A DNA stretch of 64,000 nt. Origin: Bathynomus jamesi (Eukaryota; Arthropoda; Malacostraca; Isopoda; Cirolanidae). Shown piece after piece: positions 54,011 through 64,000 of the stretch (position 1 is the stretch's first letter; every line of letters starts with the position of its first letter). The stretch is taken from NCBI GenBank assembly GCA_023014485.1, contig JAJOZX010000926.1:62001-126000 (forward strand). The letters are read 5' to 3'. A model generated the notes under the pieces. The model was not told the DNA's origin. It was given only the letters and a program-made list of their open reading frames with translations, and ran no database searches. The position numbers and the translations under genes were made by a program.

Positions 54011-54979
54011 TTTCAATGCAGTCAATTGAATTCAACTTTTCCTTTGTAATTTAAGAAAATGTAATTTAAGAATTTAATTCAACCTTTTTTTGTTGTTGTT
54101 CAAAAGAATTTAATTCAACCCTTTTTTGTGTTTGTGAGAATAAAATTGACCTATCTGTCTTTTCTTGTCATGCCATGGTTACGTATATAGATATATAGTT
54201 ATGTAATTCATTAATTGTAACCAAAATAGTTTTTACAATTGTTTGTAACGATTTTGGTAATTATTGTAATGTATACGTGATAATAATAGTTGTGTAACAA
54301 TTAATCGATCATGTACCTAATTTATCCTGCTCTGTACGATCGGGAAATTTACCCGTATGAAATTTCAGTCATTTAATTTTTAATAAAACTTCTACGCAAT
54401 AAAACAGATGTATTTGTCTATATGCAAACAAGTTTACAGACTAAAATATCAAATAATTCAAAATTCTATCAACATTCAACGAAAGAGTATGATTTTTCTA
54501 CTTAACCTGCAAAAATTATTAAACCTTTTTAATATTTTTGTTATTATATAAAAATAATTTTTAATATAAAATTCAATTGAAGTTATTAAAAGAAAAGATT
54601 GTTCGAAATGCTTCCCTTTCATTTCAATAACTTTTTTATTCCTGATCGAAATTCATCTATGGTTCGATTTACTTTTATTTTTTTTAGAATATTATAAAAT
54701 TGTATTTAGCTCGTTGAAATGCATAATTGATTCATATTTTTAATTTGTATTTTTATTTTTCTTTTGTTCAATTTTAAAACCGTGAGATGTACTTTCAATT
54801 AATTGTAAGTCCTCTAAGTTCGTTTTTTTAATTACCTTATACGTGTAACTGATTAATTATGTAAAATCTATAATCCTAATTGAATTTTATTACTTTTAAC
54901 ACATATTCGAATTCATTTACGTTCCGTCCCTTCAGTCACTTTTCCATTAAAACTCGTATGCAAACATCATCGTTCTAAT

Positions 54980-55056
54980 CTTAATAATTTTTGCTTACTA
55001 TATATAAATTCTCGTTCATGCATTTATTAAGTTGTTTTATCTATTCCTTAACGTAA

Positions 55057-55095
<39 letters not shown>

Positions 55096-55565
55096 TATAT
55101 ATATATATATATATATTAACCCTAAACCCATCTTAAATTATTATACATCATTTTTAAACTTTGTTAATTCAAAAAAACCTTCCAAATCCTACACAATTGA
55201 CCACAGGTCTATACATCATCCACCACGTAATTCGATTTGTACCTACAACAGTCAATAAAAATGCATGCACACTATATATATACTATATATATATATATAT
55301 ACAAACCTGATGCTAAAATCATTAAATATCACAAAAAAAACTATTTCATTACGTAAGTGCAACTTATGCTATTTAGTCTTAATCATTTTTTGCTTACTAT
55401 ATATAAATTCTCGCTCATGCATTTATACAGTTAATTTAACAATCTGTCTCGAAATTATCAGCTACACACTTTATACCTAGTACACAAAAATACACACTAG
55501 ACCACAGGTCTATACATCATCCTTATACGTAATTCTATTTTTACCAACGCGTCAATAAAATTAGC
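54980..55565. repeat. Partial tandem duplication in the 3' internal region
   Basis: TGCTTACTATATATAAATTC occurs at about 54990 and 55390, and CCACAGGTCTATACATCATC at about 55200 and 55500, in the same order with intervening AT-rich sequence and TA microsatellites. No coding sequence. Confidence 0.65.
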
Positions 55566-55949
55566 TTATAGATTATGATTTATATTTTTCCCTCTTACCT
55601 ATTCATTATGAATATAATTTATCCCACAGAAGAAAAAAATAAAAATAAAAATTTTGTAAAAAATTTCAACCACATCATTCTTTGTCTAACTTAATTGTTT
55701 GTCTAAATTAACGTACTAATCCTTTTATTCTGTTTGTATAAAAGTCGTTTTAATCTTTGATTTTTTTTTAATATTTTGTAAGCAAGTGTCATTTTAAAAA
55801 TTTGATTACTCTGCATTGTACTCAACTACCCGAACTCATTCTGTATAAAATTTCTATTGTAAAGAATGTCGTCATTACTTACGATGTTATTTTCTCGTTT
55901 GTATTGTATTAATGATACCCTATTAAATTATTGTATAAATATCATTTTT

Positions 55950-55961
55950 AAAAGGGGAGAG
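55950..55961 (+). promoter_or_regulatory. Polypurine tract
   Basis: AAAAGGGGAGAG ends three bases before the TG of LTR 2, the expected position for the plus-strand primer of an LTR retrotransposon. Confidence 0.7.
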
Positions 55962-55964
55962 TAA

Positions 55965-57890
55965 TGTAAAAAAGTGAACAATGAACAATAGTTTTATGTT
56001 CGAATGTCCATTTTTACATAAGAACCAAAATCGCTTAACGCGAGTTTGGATAATAATTTTACTTGTAGCTTCCTACTTTTGTTCGTGTCACAACCCTACG
56101 ATCTACCCTTTCTATGGTTTAGTCGTATCCATCATCCATTTTCCATTTGTTATAAAAGTTATTATAATTATGAATTGTCTTGCATCTCACCCTCGACCCT
56201 AGATTATGCATACACATTGCATGTAACAGGATTGGAACCCATAGCTGTACTTCTTAGTCATTACTACCCACACTTTGCCTCTAATTCATCTTTTCTAATA
56301 ATGACTTATACACTATGACGTCACAAAATAACTTTATTCCCTTTACGTTCCCACTCTGTGTCTCTAATTCGTTCTTGTAAATCTTCCTAACAATGATTCG
56401 TACTCTACGTACAAATTCAATAACTATGACGTCACATTTTCCTGTCATTAATTTCCCTTCATCATATCTCTAGTATTCAATGTATGAAAATTCTTTAACA
56501 TCATAATAAAAACTGTACACTCTATAGAAGTCATTATTTATATGTTATGTAGTATAAATATTATTATTCAACCATATTCATTCATCTACCTATTGTCTAC
56601 TTATGCCCTATCAACTTATCAGTCTATTTTTACTCGTGTCAATCTATGAAACGCAAAACCTTTGCCTTCGTTCTGGAACGCGAAAAAACGTTCTCGTATT
56701 ATTTTTTTCATTTTTATTTTTAATTATTTGACCTCCCGAGATGAACTCGAAAATGCTGAGGGTAAGTGATCGAATTTCGCGAACTTGCAGATTCGAACGC
56801 TCAAAGATTAAAATACCTCCTCTCGCTTTGATTTCAAATTTATAATATTATCATGCGTTATGTTATATCATGTGTGTCATGTCTCATGTACTTGTGTTGT
56901 ACTAATAACCATATAATCTAACCATGGTAAACGACGTAATGTACTTCAATGAAATTATAATTAACTGTAATATTTTAATTTAATATAATGTAATGTACTT
57001 TAATGAAACTGTAATGAACAATAACTTGTAATGTACTTCAGTGAAACTAATTAAATGTAATGATTTAATTTATAATGTAAGAATGTACTTTAATGGAATT
57101 GTAATTAAAAAGTGAATATGAATTAATTGGTAGTTGTAATCCATAATTGTAATCATAATTGTAATGAACCAAAACTAATACGTACTCAGTCATGTACTCA
57201 AAATTGTGCTGATGTGCTAATACGAAATAATATCGCCTCAATAATTGTCGAATCGGCGATACTACTGTTTTTTTATTTTTTTATTTTTTTTATTCTTTTA
57301 GTTGAAATCATGTGTTTAAAAAGGGGGGAAACTTAACCTTCGATTGTCTCCCCAAAACATTAGATTATATTATGCATGTACCATCTTCATTTACGACACT
57401 TCATTATAGAACTTCATTTAAGGCACTTCTAGATTAATCTTCATTATAGAACTTCAGTTAAGGCACTTCTAGATTAATCTTCATCATTTGTACTTGATAT
57501 TAGCACCTCATTAGGAGGGGGGCAGAGGCCCCTTGCCTCCTTAACTTAAGTATTTTTAGATTCCGGCCTGAGCCATGGTCGAAAGAGGTCGAACCTCTAC
57601 CCCTTGTAATTCAGAGTACCAACTGTAATTTTTAAGAAGTAAACCACCCTTTAAGAAGTTTTTTTATCTTTTTCCTTCGAGCCGTGCTCGCTTCAGAACT
57701 TAGTCAGAAAAGTCGATAATTATAAAAAGAGAAGAATTAATAAGCAGAAAGAAAAGAATTAACAGTGTCGACCCCCTAAGGCGACCGAAAAGAATTATAG
57801 AAAAGTATAAAGAAGAAGCATCCGTTGCAGCCTCCTAACTAGAACCCCCTTCGAATCCGAACCGACAAAGGGCCATAAGGGGGGTTAACA
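55965..57890 (+). repeat. LTR 2 (1926 bp)
   Basis: This is the second copy of the LTR, preceded by the purine tract and followed by another primer-binding site (57893-57911). It thus also acts as the left LTR of the truncated second unit. Confidence 0.8.
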
Positions 57891-59730
57891 AGTGGCGACC
57901 CTGCCAGGATCTTAAGAAGATGTTTAACAAGAAGTTGTTTAATAAGAAGATTTTTAAGAAGAGGCCACTCTTTGGCCAAGATAGAAATTACCCTATAGCC
58001 AGGATAAACAAAAATTGGCGACCCTACTAAGAAGAAGATTTTAACAAGATGATGTTTACCCAAGATGATGTTTACCCAGAAGATGTTTACCCAGAAGATT
58101 TTTACCCAGAAGATTTTTACCCAGATGTTTAACCAGAAGATTTTAGCCAACAAGACGTCTTCAGGACACGTCTCTGAGGATTTCGCCCGTAGAAATGTCG
58201 TTAAGTACATTTTGCTTTTTTTAAGAAATTTATAAACATTTGAAAAATCAGTATTATTAACAGTTAATATTTAGTATTGAGCCAGAATTTAACACAAAAC
58301 ACAGTGAACATTCAGACACCAGTGATACACTTTTTTTAGTGAAACAGTAAATTTCAAAGAGAGAGTTAATTGTAACAAAGTTAATTGTAACAGAAGTTAA
58401 TTGTAACAGAAGTTAATTGTAACAAAGTTAATTTTAACAAAGTTAATTGTAACAAAGTTAATTTCAGAGAGAGAATTTCAGTTATTTTCAATGTTACATT
58501 CAATATAGAATAATTTTATTTTATGTACCTTCCCGTACATTAGAATGTTGTTTACATTTTTTATTCCTTTTTGTTTGCAAATTTTTTTCCAATTACTGAA
58601 TTGAATTGACTTGCAAATTAAGAGAGAGAGAGTTTAGAGAGAGTTTATAGAATTAGAGAGATTTTTTAAGTCATTTTTAAGTCATTTTTGAAGTCAGTTT
58701 TGAAGTCAGTTTTGAAGTCAGAAGGTTGCACCAAGAGGGTCAACCAAACCCCAGAGGTTAATCGTCTCCACTTGATAAAGATCAAATGCAGTCATTTTCC
58801 ATTTTTAGTTAATCTTTACTTGACAAGCGTTCAAGTTAGACAGTTTAAGTTTCAAGATACTTGACAAGCGCTCAAGTTAGACAGTTTAGTTTCATTTTCA
58901 GTTCAGAATACTTGATAAGAGGTCAAGTCAGAAGGTTGCGCCAAAACGTCCAACCGCCCCAGAGATTTATAGAGATACTTGATAAGAGGTCAAGTCAGAA
59001 GGTTGCGCCAAGACGGCCAACCGCCCCAGAGATTTTTATAGAAATACTTGATAGAGTTCAAGTCAGACAGTTTTATTTGAAGTCAGACAGTTTTAGCTCA
59101 AGTCAGAGTTTTACTTGAAGTCAGAGAGATTTATATTCGAAGTCAGAGAGATTTATATTCGAAGTCAGAGTTTTATTTGAAGTTAGAGAGTTCAAGTCAA
59201 AGTTAGTTTTTAAGTCGAAGTTTTCAATGCAGTCAATTGAATTCAACTTTTCCTTTGTAATTTAAGAAAATGTAATTTAAGAATTTAATTCAACCTTTTT
59301 TTTTTGTTGTTCAAAAGAATTTAATTCAACCCTTTTTTGTGTTTGTGAGAATAAAATTGACCTATCTGTCTTTTCTTGTCATGCCATGGTTACGTATATA
59401 GATATATAGTTATGTAATTCATTAATTGTAACCAAAATAGTTTTTACAATTGTTTGTAACGATTTTGGTAATTATTGTAATGTATACGTGATAATAATAG
59501 TTGTGTAACAATTAATCGATCATGTACCTAATTTATCCTGCTCTGTACGATCGGGAAATTTACCCGTATGAAATTTCAGTCATTTAATTTTTAATAAAAC
59601 TTCTACGCAATAAAACAGATGTATTTGTCTATATGCAAACAAGTTTTCAGACTAAAATATCAAATAATTCAAAATTCTATCAACATTCAACGAAAGAGTA
59701 TGATTTTTCTACTTAACCTGCAAAAATTAT
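57891..59730 (+). repeat. Second internal region, truncated
   Basis: This matches 52721-54519 and stops after CTTAACCTGCAAAAATTAT, where ACACACACAATTATG begins. That flank resembles 50685-50790, left of LTR 1, so the breakpoint lies in duplicated host sequence. The repeated GATGTTTACCCAGAA units near 58050-58130 are more numerous than in the first unit. Confidence 0.75.
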
Positions 59731-59847
59731 ACACACACAATTATGTTAAATAAATACATACACTTTATCTTCTACCGCGCAAAATAAGAAATCGTTAACC
59801 ATCAATATAGCAGAAATACACACACACACACATGTTAAATATACATT

Positions 59848-60196
59848 TCACTTTTTTTTCAAAATACTAAACTCGCACTTATTCGAGTCTACAATTACAT
59901 CATTATTGCTCTGCATTACGCAGTATACGCGGTTTAATAATATTTCACCGCTTAAAGTAAAGGGAAACCTGTACTCGATAAGAAGGGCCTTCATATCGTT
60001 CAGTACTATTTTTGTTCCCACTTTACATCCGGTTGGTAAGTTATCTTTAAATACGGCTAGAATACAATAAAAAACGCACAAAGAGTTCATCGTTAGCCAC
60101 ATTACTAAACACAAGTTTATAAACACCCTTTTCCAATCGAGGGTTTATTTCTACCGACCGGAGCTTTTCAATCATGAACTCATCTTCACTCAACAT
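59848..60196 (-). pseudogene. Family C ORF at 60.1 kb, one probable frameshift
   Basis: From the ATG at 60196 the frame reads MLSEDEFMIEKLRSVEINPR then LEKGVYKLVFSNVANDELF, and stops after SSRI near 60045. The neighbouring frame continues without interruption as DNLPTGCKVGTKIVLNDMKA, FPFTLSGEILLNRVYCVMQS and ends KCEFSILKKK at 59848. The N-terminal half matches 45319-45516. An ATG in the second frame at 60126 gives an alternative 92-codon ORF, but its first about 25 residues overlap the conserved family C segment. Unknown function; possibly viral in origin. Confidence 0.45.
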
Positions 60197-60250
60197 AGCG
60201 GTAATTGAAATAATCTTCTAAGTCGTTACGACAACTGCTCATTATAGGCA
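60197..60250 (-). promoter_or_regulatory. Conserved upstream region of the family C ORF
   Basis: TATAATGA at 60239-60246, then TGTCGTAACGACTTAGA and a C/A-rich run-in to the ATG, parallel the block before 45516. Spacing from TATAATGA to ATG is 43 bp here and 40 bp there. Confidence 0.45.
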
Positions 60251-60268
60251 GTTTCATTTTTTTATCAC

Positions 60269-60472
60269 TCACCATTTCCACAAACTAAACATCTTCACAC
60301 TCCGGGCACTATTTGAGAGGAACATATGCCCATATTTTTCCTTTTCATTTAACAGACGATACTCGTCTCTAAAGTCTGCTAAAAACTCACGCAGGGCACT
60401 AGCAACAACCTCACGACGAACCTCATCATGATATACATTAATATAGTGATAAAAATACTTAAGATTCTCCAT
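60269..60472 (-). CDS. Uncharacterised 67-residue ORF
   Basis: It starts MENLKYFYHYINVYHDEVRR, overlapping the end of the upstream ORF by 14 bases, and ends KMFSLWKW. The middle (EVVASALREFLADFRDEYRL) is a likely amphipathic helix. The overlap could be a translational coupling or a frameshift that split one protein of about 200 residues; the second is as likely. No family recognised. Confidence 0.45.
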   Translation of the reverse strand: MENLKYFYHYINVYHDEVRREVVASALREFLADFRDEYRLLNEKEKYGHMFLSNSARSVKMFSLWKW

Positions 60473-60872
60473 GATGACGATTCACATTTTCAACCGAAGT
60501 GTACGAGTACTCGACATGGTGTAGCATGATATAATACCGTTTATCACACCACTCATCCACAAGGCTCACTATCCATATCTGCTGCTTCTCTTCTGCATGC
60601 GTTGTTTCTTTTACTTCACGGTATATGTCAGACTTTATAAAGCTTAGGTCTACAGCATACTTCAGTACATCGTCTGTGCAACGAAAGCCTACAACGCTCT
60701 CACCAGAATAACCATAGAATATTTGTACATCTTGATCCTTCGCACAATCCAATGTGGTTTTAAAAGAGGCAAAGGAGGGAGGAATAGGAAGTTTTTCGGT
60801 ATCCACCACATCTTGACACTTTGCTGAATACCATTTCATAAACGTTGAACAAGCAATATTAAAGGTAGCCAT
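60459..60872 (-). CDS. Uncharacterised 137-residue ORF
   Basis: The ORF runs from MATFNIACSTFMKWYSAKCQ to VENVNRHHGES without damage. Features include FYGYSGESVVGFRCTDDVLK, and QQIWIVSLVDEWCDKRYYIM, which looks like a beta strand and helix. No signal peptide, membrane segment or known motif is seen. The start is supported by the conserved leader block ending GTAGAAGAAA directly before the ATG. With its two neighbours it forms a compact same-strand cluster, unlike the surrounding transposon debris. Endogenous virus or host gene cannot be decided. Confidence 0.5.
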   Translation of the reverse strand: MATFNIACSTFMKWYSAKCQDVVDTEKLPIPPSFASFKTTLDCAKDQDVQIFYGYSGESVVGFRCTDDVLKYAVDLSFIKSDIYREVKETTHAEEKQQIWIVSLVDEWCDKRYYIMLHHVEYSYTSVENVNRHHGES

Positions 60873-60955
60873 TTTCTTCTACGCGGGCGAATACACGTCT
60901 GAGCTCAAGGGCTTACTGCAATCAACTGACCACGCAGGGAATCCCAGGTAACGCT
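60873..60955 (-). promoter_or_regulatory. Leader-like block before the 137-residue ORF
   Basis: CTGCGTGGTCAGTTGATTG and GTGTATTCGCCCGCGTAGAA lie just before the ATG and are shared with 50165-50250 (same orientation) and 62735-62810 (opposite orientation). Confidence 0.4.
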
Positions 60956-61255
60956 AATTGAAACATGATTTATTTAATTAACGAAATATTCAAGTCATAT
61001 ATATTTAAAAACACGTGTAATAAATAAGTTAACAATAGACACATCAAAGATTATATTCAAGGTGTGTATATATATTTACAAATACGTGTGATAAATAAGT
61101 TAACAATTGAAATTGTTAACACAAGAAATAACAGAAAACAGGAAAAACAAATGCATAGATTAAGAAATTGTATTTAAGGTTGGGTGTTATATAAAGTAAT
61201 ATATATCATCCGTAATGTCGATGATGGGGTGCTGTACCTCATCGTCATTCATATA

Positions 61256-61305
<50 letters not shown>

Positions 61306-62299
61306 ACCTTCCTACATCACTACCTCTCTACCCCATTACCTCACTAACTCATCAGCCATAACTATCCAAGAGTAACCTACATCACTACAGTACCTCATAC
61401 CTCTCCACCACAGTACCTCACAACCCATAACTAACCTAAACTAACCGCAATTTAATGCAGTTCACCTAATAGCCTAACCTAACCTAATCACTGTCAGGTC
61501 TAACTCTCACAACCTCATTGGCTCTCTAACTCACTATCTCTCTATCCACTACCTCACAACCTTCCTTCACTACTTCCTCTCTAACCCATTACATCACCAT
61601 TACACTAACTCAATACCTTTCTGCCTCTACTCACTACACTAACTCAATACCTTGCTGCCTCTACTCACTACATCACTACCACACTACCCATAGCTAGCCG
61701 AGTGACCTAACATGAATGAATTTTTATAGCTTTCGATATCTGTACAAGCGTAACCTCACCTAGCCTAATGTGGGAAGTAATAGACGCTATTAATCTAGCC
61801 TACGCTTTCTTCTCTTTCTATTCATTATGATTACCATTAGTAAGGTACAGATTCAAGTTTTAATTATTTCTTTTAACTTTGATCAAACTGTTTCACGTTA
61901 AAAATGTTCCTCTGCTAATGCAATAAAACGTATAAGGTAGAGCGAAAAACTTGACCTCACAACCCATCTAATTCAATACCTCTCTACCCACTACATCACT
62001 ACCTCTCTACCCCATTACCTCACTAACTCACCGCTTCTAATGACAAAGTTAACTCAATGCAACTTTATTTTATTTTTTACTAATCTGTTATATTTCTTAT
62101 CTTCCTTCGTAAAATTGAAATGAATCTCAAAGATTTTTGCCTGAAAAGCTGTCACGCTCCCCAAAGGCATATTCAAATAAAAATACTGTAACTAAACTAC
62201 TTGTCACTAAAAAGAAAAACAAAAAAAACATTAGGCAACATTATGCGATCCTATATGGATGTAATGCATATCTTATGTATATTGTGTGTATATATATAT
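60956..62299. other. Non-coding AT-rich and CT-rich stretch
   Basis: A TA microsatellite lies at about 61252-61302. From 61310 to about 62030 the sequence is built of CTAC/CTCAC words such as CATCACTACCTCTCTACCCC (61313 and about 61990). Three CCTAA units at 61471-61485 are too few to call telomeric. No gene is supported. Confidence 0.55.
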
Positions 62300-63199
62300 A
62301 TATTTCTCCTGTACTGTTATATTGACGGATATATTTTGATTATATGCATATTCCTCGTTCATATTTCTTAAACTATTATTATTTTTAAGTGATCATTCAA
62401 ATGTATATTTATTTTCTATATATTTATAATAAACAGAATGATGTAATGTTTTATTTAATTCTTTTGGTTGCAAACAATTATACCAAATGGTTGGTTACGC
62501 CTTCTAAACCTACTAGCGGAATTCTAAGCCAACTTTTAAGAATTAATTAAATAAATGGTACAATCTGGCCAACCTAATAATGTATACCTGAACAATTAAA
62601 ATAAAAAGGGTATCTGGTAACTCTTCATAATAATGTATACCTGAACAGTTAAAATAAAAAGTGGTATCTGATAACTCAACCTGAACAAGCCATTTACGCC
62701 TAAAAAAGTGAATCCTGTTACTACCTGGGGATATCTCTACCCCTGTGTACTAAGTTGAGCGGTGCAAGCTGTGGATTTCAGGTGTATTCTCTCGTGTAGA
62801 AGAAAAATAGTGTGTCGGACACAATATGGAAGGTGTACACTGCGTACACGAGATAAGTGTACGCATGGTGTGAATGAACTCTGAAGCTGTTCTTTTTTTA
62901 TCATTACACTTTTGCATCTTTCACAACAATTTTGGAGTTTCTGTGTTGTCGGACACAATGTAGGTGTACATGAGGGAGATACAAGGACAAGTGCCTCAAT
63001 AAGCATTGCAATCCGTACCGAGGCTATCAGTGGTTACGGTTCCATGGAAAAAATTCCTACATCGCAAGATTCGGCCTATCCATTTTCTGAACTGGTCCAC
63101 AGAGCAGATGTTCACATCTTCTGAAGGCCGCATGTTCCACGCGCCACAGATCTTATACACAATGTAGGTCCTGTATATGAGCTTGAATTATCTAGATGA

Positions 63200-63790
63200 A
63201 ATTATGTGAGTGAGAAATCATTCCCCGCCGAGGTGTATTTCTGATTCCATGTTAAACTGTAGGTCTAATGCGGGTGAAAAGCTTAGTCTTTGTCAAAATG
63301 AGCAATTCGGTGGGCTGTGAAAGAGTGAGCAGTCATTCGCTGACGAGGTGTATTTCTGATTCCATGTTAAACTGTAGGTCTAATGCGGGTGAAAAGCTTC
63401 ATCTTTGTCAAAATTAGCATTTCGGTGGGGTGATGTGAAAGAGTGAGCAATCATTCCCTGACGAGGTGAGGGGTATTTCTGCTTCCATGTTAAACTGTAG
63501 GTCTAATGCGAGTGAAAAGCTTAATCTTTGTCAAAATGAGCATTTCGGTGGGTTGATGTGAAAGAGAGCAATCATTCCCTACCGACGTGTATTTCTGCTT
63601 CCATGTTAAACTGTAGGTCTAATGCGGGTGAAAATCTTAATCTTTGCCAAAATGAGCATTTCGGTGGGTTGATGCGAAAGAGTGAGCAATCATTCCCTGC
63701 CGAGGTGTATTTCTGCTTCCATAATAAACTGTAGGTCTAATGCGGGTGAAAAGCTTAATCTTTGTCAAAATGAACAATTGGAAGTGCAAT
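63200..63790. repeat. Satellite array of about 115-bp units, about five copies
   Basis: These units are inverted relative to 49417-49760. Each contains CATGTTAAACTGTAGGTCTA, ATGCGGGTGAAAAGCTTA, then TTTGTCAAAATGAGCA and CATTCCCTGCCGAGG-type sequence, with small differences between units. Confidence 0.85.
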
Positions 63791-63800
63791 AGTCATCTCG

Positions 63801-64000
63801 ATGAATACGTTTGAGCGCCCTTTGAGAAGCATTCTCAACGCCTCGTACGACGGCTCCGTGACGAAGTCATTGCGCCTATTCAGGCGAGAAACCGGTGCCA
63901 TTAACTGTGTGCTTGAAACGACCTGCAGGCATGCAAGCAAGCGCAACGTTATTTATTTAAATCTTGAGGAGATGCATACAATCTTCGTGGTGCTTGAGAG
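63801..64000 (+). CDS. Second copy of the family E ORF, cut by the window edge
   Basis: The ORF is open from MNTFERPLRSILNASYDG to EEMHTIFVVLE at the window end. It differs from the 46229 copy at one base (CTT to TTT, Leu4 to Phe) in 200 bases. Such agreement contrasts with several indels in the adjoining non-coding part of the arms. Unknown function. Confidence 0.55.
   Translation, partial: MNTFERPLRSILNASYDGSVTKSLRLFRRETGAINCVLETTCRHASKRNVIYLNLEEMHTIFVVLE

Larger units (their letters stand above)
50788..59730 (+). mobile_element. Tandem array of a long non-coding LTR retrotransposon
   Basis: The order is LTR (50788-52720), internal region (52721-55964), LTR (55965-57890), then the first 1.84 kb of another internal region (57891-59730). 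Both LTRs begin TGTAAAAAAGTG and end GGGGTTAACA. A tRNA-Arg-type primer-binding site follows each, and a purine tract precedes the second. No gag, protease, reverse transcriptase or integrase can be found in 3.2 kb of internal sequence. It therefore fits a large retrotransposon derivative that would need proteins from a related element (probably Gypsy-type, by primer choice). Confidence 0.75.
62300..64000. repeat. Inverted repeat, right arm, running off the window
   Basis: Reverse complement of 49406-50690 and 46030-46241. It lacks the 46.2-kb transposon and has about five satellite units instead of three. It includes the leader-like block (62735-62810), a diverged short ORF at 62912-63124 and the start of the second family E gene. 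Confidence 0.85.

Noticed and set aside
50804..56318. Two copies of an ORF starting MNNSFMFECPFLHKNQNRLT at 50804 and 55981
   Set aside because: They lie at the start of the two LTRs and are identical only because the LTRs are; length differs by a small indel and there is no coding signature.
53650..59118. 85-codon ORFs with repeated QVRQF and RFIEILDKR-like segments at 53650 and 58861
   Set aside because: They are products of the tandem minisatellite in the retrotransposon leader.
61471..61485. CCTAA repeats resembling arthropod telomeric sequence
   Set aside because: Only three units, within a CT-rich low-complexity stretch and without further telomeric repeats.

Overview
This is eukaryotic, AT-rich and intron-poor DNA that consists almost entirely of nested mobile elements, their fossils and simple repeats. 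I see no recognisable host housekeeping gene, tRNA, rRNA or prokaryotic feature. The mix of mariner/Tc1 elements with TA targets, Penelope-like, CR1/Jockey-type and RTE LINEs, piggyBac-, hAT- and Tigger-like derivatives, a two-module tRNA-like SINE and long TA/CA microsatellites points to an arthropod. A crustacean is my guess, but that is inference.

Layout. 1-2300: a piggyBac-like TTAA-flanked non-autonomous element and palindromic repeats. 2302-3488: dead mariner. 3559-4440: 3' end of a Penelope-like element with a GIY-YIG remnant. 4796-12790: a decayed LINE with a CCCH-finger ORF1, split by a hAT MITE and by a 3.4-kb DNA transposon with 9-bp target duplications. 12785-14824: Harbinger, LINE and Penelope ends, a mariner derivative and a hAT MITE. 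14941-18990: a second LINE of the same type on the minus strand. 19561-24981: LINE and RTE fragments, inverted repeats, a SINE and a 170-bp tandem duplication. 25074-27439: a nearly intact element with a roughly 567-codon ORF broken by one stop. 28399-30499: a mariner holding a Tigger-like and a Penelope-end insertion. 30917-37935: three more mariner-type elements, one containing a second member of the 9.1-kb transposon family. 38191-45225: hAT MITEs, a SINE, a Tc1-like copy and two more copies of the same deleted mariner.

From about 45.3 kb to the right edge the character changes. Short, apparently undamaged ORFs of unknown function lie in a block bounded by an inverted repeat (about 46030-50690 against 62300-64000). 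Inside the repeat are a third member of the new transposon family, arrays of a roughly 115-bp satellite related to a SINE body, and a tandem LTR-internal-LTR-internal array of a long non-coding LTR retrotransposon. The ORFs form families: one 209-codon ORF is present once in each arm, and one small ORF occurs at 45.4 kb and 60.1 kb with a conserved upstream region. They could belong to an endogenised large DNA virus or a giant mobile element. I do not recognise them and assign no function.

The best candidate for something under-described is a family of three diverged DNA transposons (9139-12520, 34629-37334, 46242-49397). They share TAGG-type ends, 8-9-bp target duplications where both ends survive, and a D / D / CxxH / E order of conserved residues. 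For two of them the pre-insertion site can be read from the window itself.
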